Positions 42,284 through 51,181 of a stretch of DNA of 64,000 nt are shown one piece after another (position 1 is the stretch's first letter; each line of letters starts with the position of its first letter). The stretch covers positions 1 through 64,000 of the forward strand of contig NZ_SZZH01000004.1 of the NCBI RefSeq assembly GCF_005298075.1. Reading direction: 5' to 3'. A program made the translations under genes and the position numbers. The notes beneath the pieces are model-generated. The model made no database searches. It was not told the origin of the DNA and worked only from the letters and a program-made list of their open reading frames with translations. This stretch comes from Nakamurella flava (GTDB lineage Bacteria; Actinomycetota; Actinomycetes; Mycobacteriales; Nakamurellaceae).

Positions 42284-42341
42284 AGCTTATGGTTTCAAGT
42301 GCGTACATGTCTTGGACTGATGAGCCGATCACCGGCAGCCT
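42284..42341. promoter_or_regulatory. Face-to-face promoters of the LysR and SnoaL-like genes
   Basis: Minus strand: TAAGCT at 42289-42284. Plus strand: TTGGAC at 42312-42317 and CAGCCT at 42336-42341, 18 bases apart. Both -10 hexamers stand six bases before their start codons, so both transcripts would be leaderless and their -35 regions nearly overlap, ideal for control by the LysR protein. Confidence 0.6.
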
Positions 42342-42347
42342 GAAGCC

Positions 42348-42704
42348 ATGACCACTTCCGACGAACGCACCGCCCTCACCGTCGAGACCTACTTCGCCGC
42401 CTGGCAGACCCGCGACTTCGCCCGGCTGTCGACCGTGCTGGCCGAGGATGTCGACTTCGTCGGCGCGATGGGCGCGGCACAGGGACCGCAGGACTGTCTC
42501 GCCGGCCTTCGCGGTGTCCGCGACCTGATCGACGACATCCACGTCGTGCGACGGTGGGTCGACGGCCCCGACGCCATCACCTGGTTCGAGCTGCGCCGCG
42601 ACGATCACCATCCGATTCCGACCGTCAACTGGAGTCACGTCGGCGGCGACGGCCGGATCGACCGGATCCGGGTGACGTTCGACCCGCGTCCGTTGCTGGG
42701 GTGA
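42348..42704 (+). CDS. SnoaL-like (NTF2 fold) protein
   Basis: A 118-residue protein with the cone-shaped NTF2/SnoaL fold: TVETYFAAWQTRDFARLSTVLAED, of which YFAAWQTRDFARL is the typical helix-turn, then DVDFVGAMGAAQGPQDCLAGL and a closing DRIRVTFDPRPL strand. Family members are isomerases, hydrolases or ligand binders; the role here is unknown. The start is set by CAGCCT six bases upstream. It is likely regulated by the divergent LysR gene. Confidence 0.8.
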   Translation: MTTSDERTALTVETYFAAWQTRDFARLSTVLAEDVDFVGAMGAAQGPQDCLAGLRGVRDLIDDIHVVRRWVDGPDAITWFELRRDDHHPIPTVNWSHVGGDGRIDRIRVTFDPRPLLG

Positions 42705-42709
42705 CAGAG

Positions 42710-44077
42710 TCAGACGAGTCGGTACCCGAGGACGTCCCGGCCGCGCGCGATCCACGGGTGCGCCGCGAAGCTGTCGTGCACCAGTGTGCTGCCCAGGGCT
42801 GCGGCACCGGCGATCGCCGACAGGCCCTTGTCGATGCCCAGGCGACTCGCGGCGACCCAGGGGCGGCCGTCCACGACGTTGACGGCGTCAGCGAATCCGT
42901 AGGGTCCCCAGGCGTCCGGGAACGACCGACGGAGCCGCAGGAGCGCCTCGCCCGCCTCGGCCGGCGTGGTCATCAGCGCACCCATCAGCGAGTACGGCGC
43001 GATGGTGCCGTCGTTGCGCGGTGTTGCCGCTGACGGAGACGCCCCGTTGACGGTGTAGCCGAAGGGCCCGTCACTGGCCGAGGATCCCCACAGACCCGAC
43101 GCGAAAGCTGGGTGCTGATCGGCGTTGTCGGCACACCAGGCACGGTTGGCCAGGGTCGCCGAACGCGCATTGGCCGCCCAGTCGACCCCGTCGCCGTCGC
43201 AGTAACGGTGGTAGGGGAAGAAGGCGTGCGGGTACTGGTAGGTGAACAGCGTTCCGCCCGGTTCGTAGACGCAGCGGTGTCCGCCGTACTCGCCGATCGG
43301 TCGGCGGAACCCGGCGTACAACGCCCGAGCGATCTCCGGCGGGACATCGGGATGTCCGGCCACCAGCAGGTACAGCACGAGTTGCTCGGCCGACATGTTC
43401 CAGGTACCGACGTAGGCCCGGGTCCGGTCCGACCACGCCATCCGCAGATAGCGGGCGTCGGTGGTGATCCGCTGGTAGGCCAGCCAGTCGGCCCGCCGCA
43501 GCAGCCGATCGGTCCGCTCGGTGATCTCGGGGTCGGCCAGGTACGCGGCCGCGACGACGGCCCCGTTGAGCAGCAGCGCGGTGTCGATGGTCGAGTACTC
43601 CGAGTTCCGCGCGGCGAGACCGCTGGTCGGAACGACGAAATGCATGACGGCCCCGGACCGGTGCGGCACCGTCTGCTCGATGGTCCGCAGTGCCCCCCGG
43701 ACACGCTTGACGACCGCCCGGCGATCCAGGACGCCGCGGTCGACCCCGATGCAGTAGGCGGCCAGGGCGAAGCCGGTCGCCGCGGTGGAGGCGACCCAGG
43801 CGCTGTCGTCCCGGTCGCGGACGAGACCGAATCCCGTCGTCGCGGCATCGCGATTGGCGAAGTCCCACAGCCAGCGGATCGACTTGTCGACCTCCTGCGA
43901 GACCAGCGGGCGGGCCTCGGCGTCGAGATCCCCGGGGGCCCCGCCGTCGACGCGTCGGCTGTCGGCGGAGGTGATCGCAGCAGTGGCGGCGACCCCCAGG
44001 GCTCCGACCCCGAGCACCACGAAGCGTCGACGGCTCAGGACGGGTGTGTCCGACGCCGCCGTACCCCGTGACCGCAT
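42710..44077 (-). CDS. Tat-secreted glucoamylase-like hydrolase (GH144-type)
   Basis: A 455-residue secreted protein. The signal is twin-arginine type: LSRRRFVVLGVGALGVAATA. The mature part is the (alpha/alpha)6 glycoamylase-like domain shared by GH144 endo-beta-1,2-glucanases and the C-terminal part of cyclic beta-1,2-glucan synthases. Seen: WLWDFANRDAATTGFGLVRD, ASTAATGFALAAYCIGVDRG, NSEYSTIDTALLLNG, YPHAFFPYHRYCDGDGVDW, NGASPSAATPRNDGTIAPYS and AWGPYGFADAVN. The CDGDGVDW, DGTIAP and GFADAVN segments are diagnostic of this fold. I infer cleavage of beta-1,2-glucan because the adjacent gene encodes an OpgH-type synthase. GAGGGGCACGG precedes the ATG at 44077. It lies downstream of that gene, on the same strand, with about 95 bases between. 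Confidence 0.8.
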   Translation of the reverse strand: MRSRGTAASDTPVLSRRRFVVLGVGALGVAATAAITSADSRRVDGGAPGDLDAEARPLVSQEVDKSIRWLWDFANRDAATTGFGLVRDRDDSAWVASTAATGFALAAYCIGVDRGVLDRRAVVKRVRGALRTIEQTVPHRSGAVMHFVVPTSGLAARNSEYSTIDTALLLNGAVVAAAYLADPEITERTDRLLRRADWLAYQRITTDARYLRMAWSDRTRAYVGTWNMSAEQLVLYLLVAGHPDVPPEIARALYAGFRRPIGEYGGHRCVYEPGGTLFTYQYPHAFFPYHRYCDGDGVDWAANARSATLANRAWCADNADQHPAFASGLWGSSASDGPFGYTVNGASPSAATPRNDGTIAPYSLMGALMTTPAEAGEALLRLRRSFPDAWGPYGFADAVNVVDGRPWVAASRLGIDKGLSAIAGAAALGSTLVHDSFAAHPWIARGRDVLGYRLV

Positions 44078-44172
44078 CCGTGCCCCTCTCGCTCAGTAGT
44101 TGGAACGCTACTTTGCGTGATTAGTCGCGCGAATCCCTCGGACGGGTCGCCCCCGGTTTTCACCCGGCCCGG

Positions 44173-46749
44173 TCAGCTGATGCCCGGCCTCGGGACGAGG
44201 GGAACGAGCCCGTTCGGTCGGGTGGGCGCCTGCTCGGCGGCCGGTTCCGTGACACCGGCCGCCGCCGCGGCGGGGCCCCGTTCACGACCGGCGGGCCGCT
44301 GCGGCGCGGTCTGCTTGACCGGATCCAGATCCCAGTACTGCCAGGCTCTGTCGTGCAGCCAGCGAAGACTCGGTGCGTCATCGAGCAGGACGCGTCGCTC
44401 CCAGGGCGTCAGCACCGAAGGGCCCAGACGTAGGGCCCGTTCCCGCAACTCCACCGCGCGGTCGTCGGCCCGTTCCGGGCCGGCCGTCGGCGCGGCGGCG
44501 GCCAGCGCCCGGCAGTGATCGGACAGCACGATGGGGTCCAGCACCACGTCCCGCAGGTGGTAGTGATGCAACTCGGCGGGCACCAGTTCGGTGAGCTCGG
44601 CGATGCGGCGGCGGACCGGTTCCATGGTCCGCTCGGTCGGCACGGTGAGCAGACCGATCCGCCCCAGGCCTCGACCGACCCGTTCGCTGGAGGTCAACAG
44701 GGTGAGGGGGACGGCGGCGATGAGCGGCATCCACAGCGGCGCCATCCACCAGATCAGTGCGGGGACGACAGCGGCGAGGAAGGCCAGCGTGGCCACCCCG
44801 AGGAACGTCGGCAGCCGCTGGGCCCGGACGACGGCGCCGACCGAATGGCCGCCCGCGGTGCGCTGCTGGGCCGACCACCCGGACGACCGGCCCGACAGGA
44901 TGCCGACCACCGCGGCCGTGTGATGGACCATCAGCAACGGACCGAGGACAGCCGCGGTGACCGCGTCGAGCAGGGCCGAGGCGGTGAACCGGCCGACCCC
45001 GCCGAAGTCGCGGCGGGCCTGACCGGTGGTCACGACGGTGACCCAGGCGAGCAGCCGCATGACCAGGAGGGCGGCCATGGCCGCCACCGTCAGGAGCAGA
45101 CCCGTCGGTCCGGCCGTCCCGCCGGCACCGGTCTCGACCCCCGGCCAGGCCGCCAGCGCCAGCCCGAGCAGCGAGAACAGCACCAGGGCCGGCGAGGCCA
45201 GGTAGGCGGCGGAGCCGAGGAACAGGTGCAGCCGGCTCCACATCCGCAGACCACCGGCCGACAGGATCCGAAGGTGCTGCAGATTGCCCTGACACCACCG
45301 GCGATCGCGGGCGGCGAACTCGCCGAGCGTTGGTGGGACCTCCTCCCAGCTGCCGGTGAGGTCGGGCGCGATGCACACCTTCCATCCCGCCCGGCACAAC
45401 AGGGCGGCCTCGACGAAGTCGTGACTGAGCAACTGACCACCCAACGGCGGCCGGCCGGACAGAGTGGGCAGCGCACAGCTGTCCACGAAGGCCGACACCC
45501 GCACGACCGCGTTGTGACCGTAGAAATTGGCGGTGTCCTGCGACCACCGGGCGAGCCCACGGGTGGCCATCGGGCCGACCACCGCGCTGGTGAACTGCTG
45601 CGCCCGGGCGAAGTAGGTGGTCGCGTGGTGCAACTGGAGCGGGGCCTGCAGCAGTCCGAGCTCCGGGTCGTCGTGCATCCGGCGCACCATCTCGACCACG
45701 GTCTCCGGCCGCATGACACTGTCGGCGTCGAGCAGGACCGCATAGGAGTACCGCCGACCGGTGGAGCCCAGGAACTCCGCCAGGTTGCCGGCCTTCTTGT
45801 GACTGTTGCCCGATCGTCGGCGGTGGTAGATGGGCATACCCGGGGCACCGCGGTGGCGGGCCCAGCTGACCACCCGGATCTCACGGCGGACGGCGTCGTC
45901 GTCCCGCGAGTCGCTGAGGATCATGAAGTCCACGTCCGGCAGCACGGGATGGTCCCTGAACCCCTCCCACAGCGCGATCAGACCGGCCACCACCCGACCG
46001 ATGTCCTCGTGATAGACGGGCATCACGACGACGGTCGACGGCAGCGGCTCCTCCGCCGCGGCGTGCCGGCCACGAAACAGGCTGGGAGCCAGCGTGAACC
46101 CGCGGACTGCGATCATGGATCCGGCGACCACGACCGCCGTGAGCCCACCGATCAGCAGAGCCCAGGCACCGATCACGACCGCTCGCAACGGTTCCCATAT
46201 TCCGCCGGCCGGGACGGTTCCAGTCGCCAGGACCGCCACGACGACCCCGGCTGCGATCGCGGGCCCAACGAGTGCGAACCAACGCGGGATGCCGGACGAC
46301 CGCAGCTCCTGGTCGGCGAAGTCGCGGTAGACCTGGTCGGCGTTCGCGACGGACGCCTCGGCGAACCGGCGGGCCGCGGCGGGATCGTCGGGGAAGCTCT
46401 CCGGATGGGCGCGCAGGAAGAGCGGTAGCCAGTGATGGGTGGCCCCGGATCCGTCGATGTCCATGGCGTGCAGGAAGCGCTCGACGGTGCTGCGAGCCAT
46501 CTCCAGGACGACGTCGACCAACCCGTGACCCTCCGGCAAGGGCTGCGAGCGGGCCCGGTCGAGCAGGGTCTGGACCGCGGAGTCCGCGGCCGGGCCGTGC
46601 AGGCCGATCCCGCGTAGATAGCGCAGGGTCTGGCGCCGTGCAGTGCGCTCCCCGGCCGGATCACGCACGGGGGAGATCTCGGGACCGGGGTCTGGATCGG
46701 TGACGTCAACGGTCGCCCGGGGGCTGTCGGGGTTGGAGTGCGCCAACAC
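44173..46749 (-). CDS. opgH: OpgH/MdoH-type glucan biosynthesis glucosyltransferase
   Basis: An 858-residue membrane GT2 of the OpgH type, close to the 847 of Escherichia coli OpgH. In Gram-negatives OpgH makes the beta-1,2-glucan backbone of osmoregulated periplasmic glucans from UDP-glucose. Two TM segments precede the catalytic domain: VVMPVYHEDIGRVVAGL (about 241), FMILSDSRDDD, LLDADSVMRPETV (DAD at 341-343), LSHDFVEAALLCRAGWKVCIAP (Asp444; 20 or fewer conserved positions match), and RDRRWCQGNLQHLRI (RRW at 483-485). About four TM segments follow, then a cytoplasmic tail. The GTG at 46749 has AGGAAGG seven bases upstream; longer frames to 47004 lack coding character. Being actinobacterial, it has no periplasm of the usual kind, so the product may be a wall-associated or released glucan. 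Confidence 0.88.
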   Translation of the reverse strand: MLAHSNPDSPRATVDVTDPDPGPEISPVRDPAGERTARRQTLRYLRGIGLHGPAADSAVQTLLDRARSQPLPEGHGLVDVVLEMARSTVERFLHAMDIDGSGATHHWLPLFLRAHPESFPDDPAAARRFAEASVANADQVYRDFADQELRSSGIPRWFALVGPAIAAGVVVAVLATGTVPAGGIWEPLRAVVIGAWALLIGGLTAVVVAGSMIAVRGFTLAPSLFRGRHAAAEEPLPSTVVVMPVYHEDIGRVVAGLIALWEGFRDHPVLPDVDFMILSDSRDDDAVRREIRVVSWARHRGAPGMPIYHRRRSGNSHKKAGNLAEFLGSTGRRYSYAVLLDADSVMRPETVVEMVRRMHDDPELGLLQAPLQLHHATTYFARAQQFTSAVVGPMATRGLARWSQDTANFYGHNAVVRVSAFVDSCALPTLSGRPPLGGQLLSHDFVEAALLCRAGWKVCIAPDLTGSWEEVPPTLGEFAARDRRWCQGNLQHLRILSAGGLRMWSRLHLFLGSAAYLASPALVLFSLLGLALAAWPGVETGAGGTAGPTGLLLTVAAMAALLVMRLLAWVTVVTTGQARRDFGGVGRFTASALLDAVTAAVLGPLLMVHHTAAVVGILSGRSSGWSAQQRTAGGHSVGAVVRAQRLPTFLGVATLAFLAAVVPALIWWMAPLWMPLIAAVPLTLLTSSERVGRGLGRIGLLTVPTERTMEPVRRRIAELTELVPAELHHYHLRDVVLDPIVLSDHCRALAAAAPTAGPERADDRAVELRERALRLGPSVLTPWERRVLLDDAPSLRWLHDRAWQYWDLDPVKQTAPQRPAGRERGPAAAAAGVTEPAAEQAPTRPNGLVPLVPRPGIS

Positions 46750-47294
46750 GTGAGCACCTTCCTGAGGGGATCCCCGGCCACCGGCGGCGGCGATCGCGTC
46801 GGCGGCGCTGCAGCGAGGCGACACCCGGTCGGATCGGGTCGATCGGACCGGGCGGGAATGGTGAGTGAGCCGGAAATGCGGCGGAACGGGCGCGTCGGTC
46901 AACCGGGATTCATTCCCGGTCACCACGGACGCGTTTTCTCTCCGGCGAGGCCCGCCATTCCGGACAATAGGGTCTGCAACTACGAAGGAGAAGCCGGAAA
47001 GCAACAGGTGTGAAGGGCGCCACTACGGATCTCACGCGAACCGTATCGAGCGATCACCACCGGTGACATCGGGCCGGTTCTCGCGTGGTTCGGACCACAT
47101 TCACATGCTCTTGCGGCGTCACTCGGATGCGGTACGGTTTGTCCGAAGTCACCACGCAACGTTGCCGACCGCTCGCCGTCGAGCACCTCGGGGCCACCGT
47201 CGGGCCCGAATCGGGTGACTGCCCTCCCAGGAACGTGAGCCGACGTCGCCGTCGCCCGACCCCCTGGGCCCACACTTCCCCCAAGGGAACACCC
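46750..47294. promoter_or_regulatory. Divergent control region of the polysaccharide locus
   Basis: This 545-base region has no gene and is the regulatory hub between opgH and the HasA-like operon. It contains a structured element at 47033-47087: CACGCGAACCG against CGGTTCTCGCGTG, enclosing TCACC-ACC-GGTGA. A promoter candidate reads TTGCGG (47111-47116), 16 bases, TACGGT (47133-47138). It is AT-richer than its surroundings around 46900-47000. Confidence 0.5.
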
Positions 47295-47453
47295 ATGTCC
47301 GATGAGACCGGCGAAAACCTCTCTGTCATCGATCTTCTCGGCGAAGCACTGCAATCCGTCGTCTTTGGCAACGGGCTGCTGATCGTGCTGATCGCCGCCG
47401 TCTTCGCGGCCGCCGTCCTACTTTCCCGCATCTTCAAGGGCGGGTCGCTCTAG
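47295..47453 (+). CDS. 52-residue membrane protein heading the HasA-like operon
   Basis: A small protein reading MSDETGENLSVIDLLGEAL, a glycine hinge FGNG, a TM helix LLIVLIAAVFAAAVLLS and a basic end RIFKGGSL. AAGGGA lies about eight bases before the ATG at 47295, and the sequence keeps strong high-GC codon preference, so I take it as real. No family is recognised. It is 162 bases upstream of the hyaluronan-synthase-like gene on the same strand, possibly cotranscribed. Mini-proteins at the head of synthase operons are often regulatory or assembly subunits, which is inference here. Confidence 0.7.
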   Translation: MSDETGENLSVIDLLGEALQSVVFGNGLLIVLIAAVFAAAVLLSRIFKGGSL

Positions 47454-47615
47454 ACAACGGCCGTCCTGCACCGGCGTTCCTTACCCTTCGTGGGTTCGGA
47501 TCTATCCGGTCGATTCCCGCTGCCGCCACCATTTGCGGCCCGGCATTTTCAGGGCCCCGCCGGCAGTTCCACCGTCGCCCCCATTTTCGGCCGGGTGACC
47601 GTCCATGGGAGCACC

Positions 47616-49013
47616 ATGAAACGAACACCAGGTTTCATTCTCGTGTCCATTATTTCATTGGGCATGATGACCATGTTGCTGATCAACCACCTCAGTTACG
47701 CGGTGAAGTTCACCAATCTGGCCGTCTGCTACACGCTCATGTTCATCCATCTGGCCCTCAAGATGGTGGCTTCACTGGCCGCGGTCCCCCACAAGGCCCA
47801 GCCCGGCGTCGACCTGGACGCTCTGACGGTCGACGTGGTCGTCCCCATCTACAACGAGGACCCGGACCTGCTGGCCGCGGGCGTCACCGCCATGAGCCGC
47901 CAGGATCGCAAGCCCCGTGCGCTCTGGCTGGTCGACGACGGGTCACAGCGGGACGGTGTGCCCTTCCCCGTCCTCGAGGAGCCGGTCGTCCGGGAAGCCA
48001 TCGCCGTGGCCCGGGCCGCCGGTATCGATGTCGTCTGTCGGCGTCAGGAGAACAAGGGCAAGCGGGAGGCGCAGTCGGTCGCTTTCGCCGAGTCGGACGC
48101 CGACATCTTCGTCACCACCGACTCCGACACCTACCTGCAGCAGGATGCGCTGGCCCTGATGCTCATCCCGTTCTCCCGTCCGGAGGTGATGAGCGTCGGG
48201 GGCACGGCCTACGGGCAGAACGTCGGCCGCAACATCCTCACCCGCGCACTGGATCTCGGATTCGTGATGTCGTTCCTGCAGGGCCGGGTGGCCGAAGGCT
48301 ACTTCGGTGCCGTGCGGGTCAACTGCGGGATCCTGGCCGCCTATCGCGGGGAAGTGGTGCGCCCCAACCTCGATCGCTTCCTCAACCAGAGGTTCATGGG
48401 GGTGCCGGTCCGCGCCGGCGACGACCGGGCGCTGACGTTCTTCGCCAAGGAGCGCGGGCGCACGGAGTTCCAGCCGCTGGCCATCGCGTACTCGGCGCTG
48501 CCGGAGAACCTGAGTCACCTGGCCCGGCAACGGATGCGCTGGGCGAGGTCCTGGTGCTGGGGGACGCTGTGGCTGCTCCGCCGGCCGATCCGGTCGGCCG
48601 ACTTCCTGTTCACGGCGACCCAGTGCCTGGGCATCCTGGCCTACGGGATCGCCATGACCATCGGACTTCTCGGCGCGGCATCCGGAGCGATCTCCGTCGA
48701 CCTGCTGATCTGGTCCGTCCTGGTCGCCGTCGGTATCGGCTACGTCGCCCACCTGCGGTACGTCCTCGTCGCCCGACGGGAGCAGCCGGTCTGGCAGCGT
48801 CTGCTGACCTGGCTCACCAGCCCGCTGACCAGCGTGCTCTACCTGGCGTTGCTGCTGCCGCTCTACTACCGGGCCCTGGCCCAGCCGGCGCCCCGCGCCT
48901 GGGGCACCCGGCAGCGGGTCGAGGTCGGGCTGCACAAGCCGGCCACCGCGGCGACGGCCGAGAGTCCCGCCCCGGTCGGCGTTCCCGTCCCGGCCGTGGT
49001 GGGTGCGGCATGA
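47616..49013 (+). CDS. Class-I hyaluronan-synthase-like GT2 (HasA/NodC type)
   Basis: A 465-residue processive membrane glycosyltransferase. Two TM segments (SIISLGMMTMLLINHLSYA and following) precede the GT2 core: VVPIYNEDPDLL, VDDGS at 106-110, NKGKREAQSVAFAESDADIF, DSD at 169-171, then AYRGEVVRPNLDRFLNQRFM, GDDR at 268-271 and QRMRW at 305-309. Several TM helices and a WGTRQRVEVG end follow. NKGKR, the PNL-DR-NQ-F-G-PV block, GDDR-LT and the WGTR end all match streptococcal HasA, so the closest known activity is hyaluronan synthesis from UDP-GlcA and UDP-GlcNAc. The SGPL motif of HasA is NCGIL here, which could change specificity. The ATG at 47616 follows GGGAG; a GTG at 47595 is in frame. 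Confidence 0.85.
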   Translation: MKRTPGFILVSIISLGMMTMLLINHLSYAVKFTNLAVCYTLMFIHLALKMVASLAAVPHKAQPGVDLDALTVDVVVPIYNEDPDLLAAGVTAMSRQDRKPRALWLVDDGSQRDGVPFPVLEEPVVREAIAVARAAGIDVVCRRQENKGKREAQSVAFAESDADIFVTTDSDTYLQQDALALMLIPFSRPEVMSVGGTAYGQNVGRNILTRALDLGFVMSFLQGRVAEGYFGAVRVNCGILAAYRGEVVRPNLDRFLNQRFMGVPVRAGDDRALTFFAKERGRTEFQPLAIAYSALPENLSHLARQRMRWARSWCWGTLWLLRRPIRSADFLFTATQCLGILAYGIAMTIGLLGAASGAISVDLLIWSVLVAVGIGYVAHLRYVLVARREQPVWQRLLTWLTSPLTSVLYLALLLPLYYRALAQPAPRAWGTRQRVEVGLHKPATAATAESPAPVGVPVPAVVGAA

Positions 49014-51124
49014 CGGCGCTCCTGCCGCCGCCTGCCACCGCCGTTCGCGGCCGGCACGCGGCGCCGGACACAGGGACGGCCGACCGCAAGTTCCGCCCCG
49101 ACATCGAAGGTCTGCGGGCCATCGCCGTCCTGCTGGTCGTGCTGTATCACGCCGGGGTGCCGGGCCTGTCCGGCGGCTACGTGGGCGTCGACGTCTTCTT
49201 CGTCATCAGCGGCTACCTCATCACCACCCACCTGCTACCCGGCCTGCTCGCCGGCCGGGGCATCGGCCTGGGCACCTTCTACGCCCGACGCATCCGGCGG
49301 CTGCTGCCGCTTGCCTCGATGGTGGTCGTCACCACCGTCGTGGTCACCTGGTGGCTGCTGTCGGCCCTGCAGGCCCGGCAGGTCGGTATCGACGCCCTCT
49401 GGGCCGCGGTCTTCGCCGTCAACATCCACCTCGCGCTGACCGGGGTCGACTACCAGGCCAACCAGGACCCCTCGCCCCTGCAGCACTTCTGGTCGCTGGC
49501 GGTCGAGGAGCAGTTCTATCTGTTCTGGCCGCTGCTGCTGCTGGCCGTGGTCACCCTGGCCGTGCGGACGCGCCGAATCCCCGCCCGTACCGCGGCTTTC
49601 GGTCTCATCGTGGTGATCGTCCTGGGTTCCCTGGGGTACTCGGTCTACCTGACGGCGGCCGAACCCACCTACGCGTACTTCCTGACCACCACGCGCGCCT
49701 GGGAACTCGGCGTCGGCGCACTGGTCGCCATCGCCGCGCCGTGGCTGGCCCGGATCGGCCCACTGCAGTCGGCCCCGGTCGCCGGGACCGGTCTGGCCAT
49801 GATCGCGCTGGCCGCGGTGTGGTTCACCGAGGCGACGCCCTTCCCCGGGGCGGCCGCGCTGCTGCCCGTCGTCGGCACCGCCGTCGTCATCGTCGCCGGC
49901 CTGGCCCGGACCCACCGGGTGGAAAGCCTGCTGTTCGACCGTTCACCGGTACAGGCACTGGGCCGGCTGTCCTACGGGTGGTACCTGTGGCACTGGCCGG
50001 TCCTGATCCTCGGCGAGATGTACCTGCAGCGCAGCCTGCGACTGCCCGAGGCGCTGGCCCTGGTCGCCATCGCCCTGTGGATGGCGATGTGTTCGTCGAT
50101 CGCCGTGGAGACGCCACTGCGGACCTACCCGGCCCTGGTGGCCAGCACGGCGCGCAGTCTGCGGTTCGGACTCGTGCTCGTCCTGATCAGCGCGCTGACC
50201 GGCGCGTGCGCCGCCTACGTCGCTCCCCGGCTGATGGGGCTGGGCGCCCAGGCCGCGACCGTCACCGCGCCGGCCGACGTGCTGTCCGCGGTGGTCGCCG
50301 GCCAGGCGACCACCGCCCTGCCGGCCAACCTGACACCGGACCTGCTCGAAGCCGCCGATGACAAGCCGGATCTGAACGCCGCGGACGGCATCTCGTGCAT
50401 GGTCGGCCTGCTGACCGCCGATCTGTCGAGCGAACCCGGCGGGTCCTGCGTGGCCGGCGGCACCGAGGACGGCGACACCACCGTCGTCCTCGCCGGCGAC
50501 TCGCACGCCTACCACTGGATCCCGGCACTGCGGGAGATCGCCGTCGACCGCGGGTGGCGACTGGTCTCGCTGACCAAGTCCGGGTGCTCGCTCTACGACG
50601 TGACCATGGTCAACACCCAGCTCAAGCGCGAGTACACCGAATGCACCGAATGGCGCACCAAGGTCTTCGAGCGCATCGAGCAGGAGAAGCCCGCGCTGGT
50701 CATCACATCCGGCGCCATCTTCTCCGAGCGCGAGGGCGACTTCGCCCAGCGCTGGGTTGAAGGCGTCGGGAGCACCGTCGGCCGGCTGACTGCCGCCGGT
50801 GTCCCCACGGTGGTGCTCGAGGACATCCCGTACCCGCGTAAGGACGTGCCGAAGTGCGTCGCCCAGAACCCGACCGACATCGCCGAATCCTGCGGACTGA
50901 CCGTGTCCGAGGCGATGAGCGACCCGGAGCGCCGCGCCGGCACGGCGACGGCCGCCGCCGCGGCGGGCGCGACCGTCGTCGACCCGCAGCCGTGGTTCTG
51001 CGGGCCCGAGCGGTGCCCCGTCGTCGTCGGTCAGTACCTGCTCTATTCCGACAACAGCCACATGACGGCGACGTACTCGCGTGCGCTGGTCCCCCTGCTG
51101 GCCGCTCAGCTGCCTTCTCCCTGA
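49010..51124 (+). CDS. Acyltransferase-3 / SGNH fusion (OafA/OatA-like), first copy
   Basis: A 704-residue two-domain membrane protein that typically O-acetylates surface polysaccharide. The acyltransferase-3 domain spans about ten TM helices: FRPDIEGLRAIAVLLVVLYH (active His nearby), GGYVGVDVFFVISGYLIT, FYARRIRRLLPL, QHFWSLAVEEQFYLFWPLL and YGWYLWHWPVLIL. An extracellular SGNH domain follows, with the Ser of LAGDSHAYHWIP and the DNSHMT Asp-His motif at the end. The ATG at 49010 overlaps the stop of the HasA-like gene (ATGA), so the two are co-translated and the acyl acceptor is probably that polymer. It is a full-length paralogue of the gene at 56011. Confidence 0.92.
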   Translation: MTALLPPPATAVRGRHAAPDTGTADRKFRPDIEGLRAIAVLLVVLYHAGVPGLSGGYVGVDVFFVISGYLITTHLLPGLLAGRGIGLGTFYARRIRRLLPLASMVVVTTVVVTWWLLSALQARQVGIDALWAAVFAVNIHLALTGVDYQANQDPSPLQHFWSLAVEEQFYLFWPLLLLAVVTLAVRTRRIPARTAAFGLIVVIVLGSLGYSVYLTAAEPTYAYFLTTTRAWELGVGALVAIAAPWLARIGPLQSAPVAGTGLAMIALAAVWFTEATPFPGAAALLPVVGTAVVIVAGLARTHRVESLLFDRSPVQALGRLSYGWYLWHWPVLILGEMYLQRSLRLPEALALVAIALWMAMCSSIAVETPLRTYPALVASTARSLRFGLVLVLISALTGACAAYVAPRLMGLGAQAATVTAPADVLSAVVAGQATTALPANLTPDLLEAADDKPDLNAADGISCMVGLLTADLSSEPGGSCVAGGTEDGDTTVVLAGDSHAYHWIPALREIAVDRGWRLVSLTKSGCSLYDVTMVNTQLKREYTECTEWRTKVFERIEQEKPALVITSGAIFSEREGDFAQRWVEGVGSTVGRLTAAGVPTVVLEDIPYPRKDVPKCVAQNPTDIAESCGLTVSEAMSDPERRAGTATAAAAAGATVVDPQPWFCGPERCPVVVGQYLLYSDNSHMTATYSRALVPLLAAQLPSP

Positions 51125-51181
51125 TCCCCTCTCGACACCGTGGTCGACCCCATCTCGTCCGACCCCCCGAGGAGTCCTCCG

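Noticed and set aside
39716-42343. An 875-residue plus-strand frame over pgm and the LysR gene
   Set aside because: It is a shadow of phosphoglucomutase, which has every family motif on the minus strand.
44090-44101. CGCTCAGTAGTT near the GH144-like start, similar to CGCTTAGTAGTT at 58283 near the GH30 start
   Set aside because: An 11-of-12 match between two glycosidase genes is suggestive, but the orientation relative to the genes differs and the second copy is inside the coding region; too weak to call a shared operator.
46980-47160. Cyclic di-GMP or cyclic di-AMP riboswitch before the polysaccharide operon
   Set aside because: I looked because of the GGDEF links, but none of the conserved core sequences of those riboswitches could be found, only a hairpin.
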